From CAZUVM01 sp964623885 (GTDB lineage Bacteria; Verrucomicrobiota; Verrucomicrobiia; Limisphaerales; UBA8199), in the NCBI GenBank assembly GCA_964623885.1, contig CAZUVM010000004.1, positions 1-64,000 on the forward strand: DNA of 64,000 bases, given 5' to 3'. Positions 25,768 through 33,130 of this stretch are shown here, in pieces. The translations under genes were made by a program, and so were the position numbers. Below the pieces are notes generated by a model. It was not told the DNA's origin and did not search any database. It worked only from the letters and a program-made list of their open reading frames with translations. Each line of letters starts with the position of its first letter. Within the stretch, counting starts at the first letter, position 1.

Positions 25768-26376
25768 ATGAAAATTGTACTCATTGGCGCCAGCGGCACG
25801 ATTGGGCAGGCGATTGAGAAAGCACTTTCAGCCCGCTACCAGATCGTGAAAGTCGGCAGAACGAAAGGTGAATTCCAGGTGGACCTTGCCTCCGCCGAGT
25901 CCATCAACAGCCTTTTTGAGAAGACGGCTCCTTTTGATGCGGTGGTCTGTGCCGCCGGAGCCGCGCGATTCGCGCCGTTAGACAAGCTTACGGACGAAGA
26001 TTTTGCGTTCTCGCTGGCGAATAAACTCATGGGCCAGGTGAACGTTGTGCGGCTGGGAACCAACCGCATGAATGATCGCGGCTCATTCACGCTCACCAGC
26101 GGAGTGCTTGCGTCGGAACCAATGCCGGGAAGCGCCGCCATTAGTCTGGTCAACGCCGGGTTGGAAGGATTTGCCCGCGCAGCGGCGTTGGAACTGCCAC
26201 GCGGCATTCGGGTGAACGTCGTCAGCCCGCCCTGGGTAAGTGAAACTTTGCAACGCATGGGCAAAGACGCTTCCGCGGGCATGCCGGCGCAACAGGTCGC
26301 GGCAGCCTATGTAGAAGCGGTGGAAGGGCGTCGCAATGGCCAGGTGATCAGCGCGCGAGAATTCAAAACGAAGTGA
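25768..26376 (+). CDS. Short-chain dehydrogenase-like protein lacking the catalytic Tyr-Lys pair
   Basis: The 202 aa protein has a good Rossmann motif (G-A-S-G-T-I-G-Q-A-I, 7-16), V-G-R-T-K after the second strand, C-A-A-G (61-64) and T-L-T-S-G (Ser111). Where Y-x-x-x-K is expected it reads A-A-I-S-L-V-N-A-G-L-E-G-F (123-135), so both catalytic residues are absent. The C-terminal R-V-N-V-V-S-P-P-W-V is intact. It may be an NAD(P)-binding, non-classical or regulatory SDR. The 247 bp upstream hold no feature I can support. Confidence 0.85.
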   Translation: MKIVLIGASGTIGQAIEKALSARYQIVKVGRTKGEFQVDLASAESINSLFEKTAPFDAVVCAAGAARFAPLDKLTDEDFAFSLANKLMGQVNVVRLGTNRMNDRGSFTLTSGVLASEPMPGSAAISLVNAGLEGFARAAALELPRGIRVNVVSPPWVSETLQRMGKDASAGMPAQQVAAAYVEAVEGRRNGQVISAREFKTK

Positions 26377-26417
26377 ATGCGATCAACTTGTTCTTCTTTA
26401 ACTAAGGCCTTTGTTGG

Positions 26418-26855
26418 TCACGGAATTTCGGCTTCCACCAGTTTTGCCAGCAGGATGAGTGATTCCTGCCAACCTAGATAGCAGGCTTCGGGCGGGATAG
26501 CTTCGGGCACGCCTTCCTGCACGACGTTCAATTCCGTCCCAACCCCCACCTTCTTCAGAGTTACTGTAACCTGAAGTTCTCCGGGCAGATTCGGATCGTC
26601 AAATTTGTCCGTATAGCGGATGCGTTCGTGTGGAACCAGTTCGAGATACGTGCCGCCAAAGGAGTGGCTCTGGCCGGTAGTGAAATTGGTGAACGACATC
26701 TTGTGAGCGCCGCCGACCCGGGCCTCGAGCTGGTGGACTTTGCCCGTAAATCCATTCGGCGGCAGCCATTTCGACATGGCATCAGCATCCAGGAATGCTC
26801 GATACACTTTTTCGGGAGACGCGCGGAGCACGCGATGAAGCTGGATGGTACTCAT
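26418..26855 (-). CDS. SRPBCC (AHSA1-type) family protein
   Basis: The 145 aa protein has the AHSA1-like START-fold pattern: V-L-R-A-S-P-E-K-V-Y-R-A-F-L-D-A-D-A-M-S-K-W near the N-terminus, G-G-T-Y-L-E-L-V-P-H-E-R-I-R-Y in the middle, and a C-terminal helix G-W-Q-E-S-L-I-L-L-A-K-L-V-E. It should form a hydrophobic ligand-binding cavity. Its ligand is unknown. It lies 10 bp downstream of the DUF1697 remnant and is probably co-transcribed. Confidence 0.9.
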   Translation of the reverse strand: MSTIQLHRVLRASPEKVYRAFLDADAMSKWLPPNGFTGKVHQLEARVGGAHKMSFTNFTTGQSHSFGGTYLELVPHERIRYTDKFDDPNLPGELQVTVTLKKVGVGTELNVVQEGVPEAIPPEACYLGWQESLILLAKLVEAEIP

Positions 26856-26865
26856 AATTGGAGAA

Positions 26866-27273
26866 TCACGTTCTTGAGCGCGATACGTCCGCTAGCTTTT
26901 TGCGAATGTCCAGTCGGCATCTTCCGGTTCGACTTGTTTCAGTCACCGGTTTCTGTTGCTTCAGGATTTGGAAAAGACGCTCCATGGTGTTCCAGTTTCG
27001 AGTAGTGGCCGAGCCGCCGAGGTGCTTCTCAACGCGACCCAAAAATTTGATCGTGTCCATCGCCCTGCAGATCATCACTTCAGTTTCGAAGGGCAGCCGC
27101 CGGCACAACTCTCGACGAAGCTCCGCCTGGCTAATCGGCTTTTGCACCACAAAGGTTCCCGCCGCTCCAACATTCACAATGCCGAAGCCAGCCATCTCGC
27201 TGGCCAGCACACTCGGACGAAACGTCCTGTGCCCGCCCACATTCACGCCTCTTAGAAATACAACGCAGGCCAT
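26866..27273 (-). pseudogene. DUF1697 protein with large internal deletion
   Basis: The frame encodes 135 aa where family members have about 180. The N-terminus is normal (V-V-F-L-R-G-V-N-V-G-G...N-V-G-A-A-G-T-F-V-V through L-P-F-E-T-E-V-M-I-C-R), and the family C-terminal motif T-T-R-N-W-N-T is present. They are joined by M-D-T-I-K-F-L-G-R-V-E-K-H-L-G-G with roughly 50-60 middle residues missing, so the change is in frame. The tail after residue ~107 is unrelated basic sequence. It may be a non-functional remnant that still transcribes the SRPBCC gene. Confidence 0.6.
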
Positions 27274-27332
27274 AGGTTGGCTTTGATAAATGACCGCATT
27301 TTTGTGCGGTTGGCTTCAGGACAGGCCAAAAC

Positions 27333-27350
27333 TACCATTTTGAAATGGTA
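27333..27350. promoter_or_regulatory. Operator-like palindrome TACCATTT-TG-AAATGGTA
   Basis: A perfect dyad with 8-bp arms and a 2-nt centre lies 93 bp before the pullulanase start, in the divergent gap between it and the DUF1697 remnant. A second small dyad, ACCGCA-TTTTTG-TGCGGT (27293-27310), lies 22 bp away. The first is the better operator candidate, possibly for sugar-responsive control. Confidence 0.4.
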
Positions 27351-27443
27351 AACACCGGAGCCGGCGGTACATGCATGAAGTTGGCTCAAGCGCATTTGTA
27401 TCCAAGGTGAACCGAGAACCTTCTGCAAAGCAAGAACTGACCC

Positions 27444-29450
27444 GTGTATAATTCAATAGCCAAGCTGCTCAATCCATTGCTGCTCTCCTTCGCTCTTACT
27501 GACTCCATCACGGGTTTTTCCGAGGGACTTACAAACTCGGGTTTAAATCAGTTCTCGTACGGCAAGGACGATTTGGGAGCGACTTACACGCCCCAAGCCA
27601 CAACTGTTAAACTGTGGGCGCCTACCGCTGAATCCGTAAAGATTGCGCTGTTTGTCAATGCCACAAACCAGGAGTGCTCTTTAATTCCAATGTCACGCGA
27701 CCAAGATGGAATTTGGTCCGCCAGACTGGAGGGAGACCAGAACGGCAAATACTATTTGTGCGAAGTCACCCATCGCCGAAATGGAGCTGATAAGCCAACC
27801 GTTTATCGTGTCAACGATCCGTACGCTCGCGGCTGTTCTGCCAACAGCGGTCGAACCTTAATCTACTATCCTCGAAAAACCGACCCGGACGGCTGGGCCT
27901 CCGATCGCTTCGTCTCGCTCAAACAGAATGTCGATGCCGTCATTTACGAAGTCCATGTACGCGACTTCTCCATTAGCAAGAATTCAGGCATCTCGGTCGG
28001 CCGCGGCAAATACCTCGGCATGGTGCGGTCCGGAACAAAGACGCCGTCGGGCGAGAGCGCCGGGCTGGATCATCTGAAGCAATTGGGTGTCACGCACGTG
28101 CACCTGCTGCCGACGTTTGATTTCGCCAAGGGGGACGAGACCCAGGCGGTGGACCAATACACTTGGTATAACTGGGGATACGACCCGGTCCTCTACAACA
28201 CACCGGAAGGTTCCTATGCCACAAGTCCAAATGGAACGGCCCGACAAAAGGAGTTCAAGGAAATGGTCCAGGCGTTTCATAGAAATAATATCGGCGTGAT
28301 TTTTGACGCCGTTTTTAACCACACCGCCGCGACAGATGACCATCCCATGTCCATTTTCGACAAAGTAGTTCCCGGATATTATTACCGCATCGAGCAGAAT
28401 GGTCGTTATGCGAACGGCACCTGGTGCGGGAATGAGTTCGCCTCCGAGAAGCCCATGGCGCGGAAGTTTATCGTCGATTCCATTAAGTATTGGATGACGG
28501 AATACCACATTGATGGCTTCCGGTTCGATCTTATGGGCATCGAGGATCGCGACACGATGCTGGAGGTCTATCGTGAGGCGAAGAAGATCAATCCGAATGC
28601 AATCATCTATGGCGAAGGTTGGCAAATGGAGCATCTGCTGCCGGCCGATCGCATGATGACCCAGGCCCATGTGAAAGGAACCGGAATCGCCGCCTTCAAT
28701 GACGGTATCCGTGACAACATCAAAGGATCCGTTTCGCAAGGCGAAACGCCTGGATTTGTGCAGGGCGCCGGTCCTCCCGGTGGCCTCGAACAGTTCCTGC
28801 TGAACATCAAAGGCCAAAGCACCGATGGCGGAATTCTCGTGGCTTCGCCAAATGAAACCATCAATTACGATTCGGCGCACGACGATCATTGCCTGTGGGA
28901 TAAGCTGCTGCTATCCGCGCCCGACGTGCCTGAGTCACTGCGGGTCAATATGGACAAACTCGCCGCGGGCATCGTGCTGACGGCTCAAGGGGTTCCTTTT
29001 CTCCACGCCGGAGACGAGTTTCTGCGCTCCAAAAACCGAATGAAAAACAGCTACAACTCCAATGATCCTCGCGTAAACCCCATCGATTGGAGCCTGAAAT
29101 CGAAAAACAAAGAAGTGTTTGAATTCTACAAAGGGTTGATTTCACTCAGAAAAACCCATCCTGCGTTTCGCATGTCGCAGAAGTCGCTGGTCGACCAGTG
29201 CCTGCAGTTCATTCCAAATATGCCCAAAGCTGTGGTCGCGTTCACCCTTCACAACCATGCCAATGGCGACGCCTGGCAGAACATTCTGGTGGTGTACAAC
29301 GGTAATCGGCAGGCGCAAGATCTGACGATCCCTGGCAACTGGATCGTCGTGGCCAATGATAAGAACGCTGGAACGGAACCGCTAGGCTCAGCCCGAAACC
29401 AAATCCGCGCGGAAGCTTGCTCGCTGGTGGTTGCACACGCGGAGAATTAG
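27444..29450 (+). CDS. pulA: Type I pullulanase-like alpha-glucan debranching enzyme (GH13)
   Basis: The 668 aa protein begins with a GTG. It has a CBM48-like N-terminal domain (T-T-V-K-L-W-A-P-T-A-E-S-V), the pullulanase signature Y-N-W-G-Y-D-P (242-248), the GH13 nucleophile in G-F-R-F-D-L-M-G (Asp362), acid/base in Y-G-E-G-W (Glu391) and the transition-state Asp in S-A-H-D-D (Asp480). It should hydrolyse alpha-1,6 branches of pullulan, starch or glycogen. The N-terminus is hydrophobic but not a clear signal peptide, so location is uncertain. An operator-like palindrome precedes it. Confidence 0.92.
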   Translation: MYNSIAKLLNPLLLSFALTDSITGFSEGLTNSGLNQFSYGKDDLGATYTPQATTVKLWAPTAESVKIALFVNATNQECSLIPMSRDQDGIWSARLEGDQNGKYYLCEVTHRRNGADKPTVYRVNDPYARGCSANSGRTLIYYPRKTDPDGWASDRFVSLKQNVDAVIYEVHVRDFSISKNSGISVGRGKYLGMVRSGTKTPSGESAGLDHLKQLGVTHVHLLPTFDFAKGDETQAVDQYTWYNWGYDPVLYNTPEGSYATSPNGTARQKEFKEMVQAFHRNNIGVIFDAVFNHTAATDDHPMSIFDKVVPGYYYRIEQNGRYANGTWCGNEFASEKPMARKFIVDSIKYWMTEYHIDGFRFDLMGIEDRDTMLEVYREAKKINPNAIIYGEGWQMEHLLPADRMMTQAHVKGTGIAAFNDGIRDNIKGSVSQGETPGFVQGAGPPGGLEQFLLNIKGQSTDGGILVASPNETINYDSAHDDHCLWDKLLLSAPDVPESLRVNMDKLAAGIVLTAQGVPFLHAGDEFLRSKNRMKNSYNSNDPRVNPIDWSLKSKNKEVFEFYKGLISLRKTHPAFRMSQKSLVDQCLQFIPNMPKAVVAFTLHNHANGDAWQNILVVYNGNRQAQDLTIPGNWIVVANDKNAGTEPLGSARNQIRAEACSLVVAHAEN

Positions 29451-29499
29451 GTTTCGGCGAAGCGCGAGCGATCTCAGCCACGTTCCCGCTCACACATTC

Positions 29500-29547
29500 C
29501 GACAGCTGCGGGCGGGGACCGCTCGCGCTCCAGCATTGATTCCAATG
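29500..29547. repeat. Interspersed repeat family A, copy 3 (partial)
   Basis: The core GACCGCTCGCGCTCC and the following GCATT...CCAA...CCCTAACC match copy 2 at 6804-6917, with the first half degenerate. It lies in the 164 bp gap between the pullulanase and dehydrogenase genes. Confidence 0.65.
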
Positions 29548-29614
29548 CGCTCCCTAACCTTTACATGCGCGTGGGCGGTTTTAATGTTGTCGTCGACCGG
29601 TCTCATATGAACCA

Positions 29615-30580
29615 ATGAAAATTTTTTGCGACCTGAGCACCGACGACGCGACGCTGGCGCTGCTGAAGCGGGGCGTGGCTCCGCATGAAATCGTGCTTCC
29701 TGGCAAAACCGCTGCAACCGTGCTTTCAAAATCCGAACCGGACCCGGCGATCCTCGATGCCGAAATCGCATTCGGCCAGCCGGATGTCGTAGGCGTTCTG
29801 CAAGCCAGGAAACTGCGTTGGCTCCACATCTCAAGCGCCGGTTATACCCGCTATGACACTGCGGAATTTCGCAAAGCCGCTGCCGAACGGAAACTCGCGG
29901 TCACGAATAGTTCCAGCGTCTATGCCGAGCCCTGTGCCGAGCATGTCCTCGCTTTCATGATGGCACAGGCGCGAAAACTGCCGGAGGCGCTCCGGACTGT
30001 TGCGCCGGGAGATTCAAACGAGTGGCTCCACCTCCGTAGCATTTCCGCTGTGTTACACGGCCAAAACGTGCTGCTTCTCGGATTCGGCGCTATCGCCACT
30101 CATCTGATCGAACTCCTCCGGCCGTTTCGCATGCGAATCGTGGCTCTGCGCCGCCGACCCAGGGGTGAAGAAGAGGTTCCCATTATCACCCGCGACGAGC
30201 TGCCGCAGGCGCTCGCACAGGCGGATCACGTCATAAATATTCTGCCGGCCAACCCAGGCTCTACCCGATTCATGTCGAAGTCCGAGTTTGCCGCCATGAA
30301 GTCCGGCGCGATCTTTTACAATATCGGCCGAGGCGCTACTGTCGACCAGGATGCGTTGGTCGCGGCGCTGCATTCCGGTCATGTCGGCGCCGCCTGGCTA
30401 GATGTGACCGAGCCGGAACCGCTCCCCGAAGGACATCCATTGCTGACCGCCCCGAATTGTTTCATCACCCCACATACTGCCGGCGGCCACCAAAACGAAT
30501 CGGAAATGCTCGTCCGCCATTTCCTGGCGAACTTCGAACGTTTTGTTAAGGAAAATCCTCTGAAGGATGTGGTGATGTAG
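29615..30580 (+). CDS. D-2-hydroxyacid dehydrogenase
   Basis: The 321 aa protein has the NAD-binding motif L-L-G-F-G-A-I-A (155-161) and the catalytic triad of the family: Arg239 in N-I-G-R-G-A-T-V-D, Glu266 in D-V-T-E-P-E-P-L-P, and His287 in T-P-H-T-A-G-G. It should interconvert a 2-keto acid and a D-2-hydroxy acid, probably in the cytoplasm; the exact substrate is unknown. It precedes the GH127 gene by 16 bp and probably shares its transcript. Confidence 0.92.
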   Translation: MKIFCDLSTDDATLALLKRGVAPHEIVLPGKTAATVLSKSEPDPAILDAEIAFGQPDVVGVLQARKLRWLHISSAGYTRYDTAEFRKAAAERKLAVTNSSSVYAEPCAEHVLAFMMAQARKLPEALRTVAPGDSNEWLHLRSISAVLHGQNVLLLGFGAIATHLIELLRPFRMRIVALRRRPRGEEEVPIITRDELPQALAQADHVINILPANPGSTRFMSKSEFAAMKSGAIFYNIGRGATVDQDALVAALHSGHVGAAWLDVTEPEPLPEGHPLLTAPNCFITPHTAGGHQNESEMLVRHFLANFERFVKENPLKDVVM

Positions 30581-30596
30581 ATTAGCAACAAACGGT

Positions 30597-32624
30597 ATGA
30601 AACATCTTTCCCTGTGTGGCTGGTTCGTAGTCAGTGTTTGTCTTTTCGAAAACATCGCGACTGCCCAGGAATTCAACCAACTCACCCCTGTGCCGATTCA
30701 ATCGGTTACCATCGAAGACTCCTTTTGGGCGCCAAAACGAAAACTTTGGCAGGAAGTTACCATCCCAGACTGCTTCGACAAATTTGAGAACGACCGCGGC
30801 GGAGCGCTCAATAACTTCGATCGCGTTCGCGACGGAAAATCGGACGGCCACGCGGGTCCTCCCTGGTACGACGGACTGATTTACGAGATGATCCGCGGGG
30901 CGGCGGATTTTCTGGCTGCCAATCCCGATCCCGATTTGGAAAAGCGGCTCGATGGTTACATCGCTCGAATTGCTGCAGCACAAAATCGCGATCCGAATGG
31001 CTATCTGAACACCTGGACGGAGCTGCAGCATCCGAATCAACGCTGGGGTCTCAACGGTGGCAACGACGGTTATCAGCACGAAATGTATAACGTCGGCGCG
31101 TTGTGCGAGGCGGCGGCGCACTATTATGATGCCACTCGAAAGACCAGCCTTCTGAAAGTGGCGGTTAAACTGGCCAACTACACCTGTGACCAGGTTGGCC
31201 CAGCACCGAAGTACGAACTGGTTCCCAACCACGCCATCGCCGAAGAAGCGTTCGCCAATCTATACCTGTTCTTCCGCGCACATCCTGAGCTCAAACGCAC
31301 TATGCTGGTGCCAGTTGACGAGCGTCGATACCTGGATTTGGCCCAATACTGGATCGAAGCACGCGGGCACCCGCGCAAAGATCAGCCTTCCTACGGCGCG
31401 TATAACCAGGATCAAAAGCCGGTTTTCGAGCAAACCACCATTGAAGGTCATGCGGTTCGTGCCGCCCTGCTGTTCGCCGGCGTGGCTGCACTCGCAGGCA
31501 TCAACGGTCGCGATGATTATCGTGAAACAGCCATCCGGTTGTGTGGGAACATGTGCGGCAAAAAGATGTACGTCACTGGCGGTGTCGGCGCCACTGCGGC
31601 GGGCGAGGCCTTCGGTAAGGATTATTTCCTGCCCAATGACGGTTACCTGGAGACATGCGGCGCGGTGGGTGCCGCCTTTTTCGCCGAGAACCTGAATTTG
31701 CTTACCGGCGACGCGCATTACGCGGATATTCTCGAGCGCGAACTGTATAACGGAGCACTCACCGGCGTGTCCTTGGGCGGCAAATCCTACACCTATGTCA
31801 ATCCGCTCGAATCGCAGCATGGCAATTCACGCTGGTCGTGGAATGGTTGCCCCTGCTGCCCGCCCATGTTCCTTAAGCTCATGGGCGCGATGCCCGGTTA
31901 TATCTACGCGCAGAACAAAACTGGCATCTACATAAACCTCTTCGTTGGCAGCAAAGCCGCCGTTCAAGTCGCCGGAGAGAAGGTTCTGATCAAGCAGGTC
32001 ACCAGTTACCCGTGGCAAGGCGACGTAAGGATTGTATTGGAACCCTCGAAAACCGCGGAATTCGATTTACACATCCGGATTCCGGGTTGGTGCCAGGGGA
32101 TGCCTTCCGATGATCTTTATCAAGCCGCCAACCGGCCAGGCGCCGGCGCTGCCCATCTGAAGGTTAACGGCAAATCTGTGGAGAATCCTGAAATCGTTCG
32201 CGGTTACGCCACGTTGCGCCGCCGCTGGAAACACGGCGATGTCGTGGAATTAACTTTGGACATGCCGGTGCAACAGATCACCGCGAATTCCAACGTTGAA
32301 GCGGATAAAAGCCGCGTAGCACTCATGCGCGGTCCCCTGGTCTATTCTTTTGAAGGCGCGGACAACAGTGCCGCCGTCAGAAACCTGGTCATTGCTCCTG
32401 GAACACAATTCAGCTCTGAATACCGCAGCGATCTCCTAGGCGGTGTGACCGTCCTGCAGGCCACCGCGACTGGAGTTTTCCAGAGCCCGGCGAATGAAGT
32501 CTTTGCTGCGCCATTCAAGGCGACTGCCGTACCCTACTACGCGAACGCCAATCGTGGCACCTGTCCCTTGCAGGTCTGGATGCCCGAAGCTCGCGACGGC
32601 TGCAACCCGCAAAAACAGGAGTAA
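30597..32624 (+). CDS. Exported glycoside hydrolase family 127 (beta-L-arabinofuranosidase-like, DUF1680)
   Basis: The 675 aa protein has a signal peptide (F-V-V-S-V-C-L-F-E-N-I-A-T-A-Q). An (alpha/alpha)6 barrel region carries N-D-G-Y-Q-H-E-M-Y-N-V-G. The zinc-cysteine catalytic site is visible as Glu352 and Cys354 in L-E-T-C-G-A-V-G and the C-P-C-C-P-P motif (Cys418, Cys420, Cys421). GH127 enzymes release beta-L-arabinofuranose from plant glycans using a cysteine nucleophile. The C-terminal beta-sandwich is complete. With the pullulanase upstream, it fits plant-polymer use. Confidence 0.93.
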   Translation: MKHLSLCGWFVVSVCLFENIATAQEFNQLTPVPIQSVTIEDSFWAPKRKLWQEVTIPDCFDKFENDRGGALNNFDRVRDGKSDGHAGPPWYDGLIYEMIRGAADFLAANPDPDLEKRLDGYIARIAAAQNRDPNGYLNTWTELQHPNQRWGLNGGNDGYQHEMYNVGALCEAAAHYYDATRKTSLLKVAVKLANYTCDQVGPAPKYELVPNHAIAEEAFANLYLFFRAHPELKRTMLVPVDERRYLDLAQYWIEARGHPRKDQPSYGAYNQDQKPVFEQTTIEGHAVRAALLFAGVAALAGINGRDDYRETAIRLCGNMCGKKMYVTGGVGATAAGEAFGKDYFLPNDGYLETCGAVGAAFFAENLNLLTGDAHYADILERELYNGALTGVSLGGKSYTYVNPLESQHGNSRWSWNGCPCCPPMFLKLMGAMPGYIYAQNKTGIYINLFVGSKAAVQVAGEKVLIKQVTSYPWQGDVRIVLEPSKTAEFDLHIRIPGWCQGMPSDDLYQAANRPGAGAAHLKVNGKSVENPEIVRGYATLRRRWKHGDVVELTLDMPVQQITANSNVEADKSRVALMRGPLVYSFEGADNSAAVRNLVIAPGTQFSSEYRSDLLGGVTVLQATATGVFQSPANEVFAAPFKATAVPYYANANRGTCPLQVWMPEARDGCNPQKQE

Positions 32625-32647
32625 GCAATCGAGAGTTACTAACTCGC

Positions 32648-33067
32648 ATGACCTACCCGCGCGAGATTCAACTCCAGACCTCCGGCCATCGCGAGATGCA
32701 TGACCTGACTGAGGAAGTGGCTCAGGTGGTGAGCGCCTCCGGCGTTCGAACGGGAATTGTCAACGTGTTCAACATCGGCAGCACCGGCGCTATCGGCACT
32801 ATCGAATTCGAGCCGGGACTGCAGAAAGATCTACCGGCGGTATTGGATAAGCTCTTCCCGCCGAGCCGCGGCTACGGCCACGAACAAGCCTGGCATGACG
32901 GTAATGGTCATTCGCATTTGCAAGCCACTATGCTCGGCCCATCGCTCACCGTTCCGATTCAGGACGGCAAGCTGGTCCTGGGCACCTGGCAACAGATTTT
33001 CCATATAGAGCGCGACATTAAAGCCAGGCATCGGATAATCCTCATCACCGTCATGGGCGAGCATTGA
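32648..33067 (+). CDS. YjbQ/UPF0047 family protein
   Basis: The 139 aa protein matches YjbQ throughout: E-V-A-Q-V-V-S-A-S-G-V-R-T-G-I-V-N-V-F-N-I-G-S-T-G-A-I, Y-x-H-E-Q-A-W-H-D-G-N-G-H-S-H-L-Q-A-T-M-L-G-P-S-L-T-V-P-I and G-T-W-Q-Q-I-F-H-I-E. The conserved histidines and the terminal strand are complete. Some members have been described as having secondary thiamine-phosphate synthase activity; the physiological role is unclear. It follows GH127 by 23 bp. Confidence 0.93.
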   Translation: MTYPREIQLQTSGHREMHDLTEEVAQVVSASGVRTGIVNVFNIGSTGAIGTIEFEPGLQKDLPAVLDKLFPPSRGYGHEQAWHDGNGHSHLQATMLGPSLTVPIQDGKLVLGTWQQIFHIERDIKARHRIILITVMGEH

Positions 33068-33130
33068 TCAGCCCCTGCCAGTCTCATTAATGGTGTCTAC
33101 ACTCATCTGAGTCAGCCGAGCCGCAGCACG

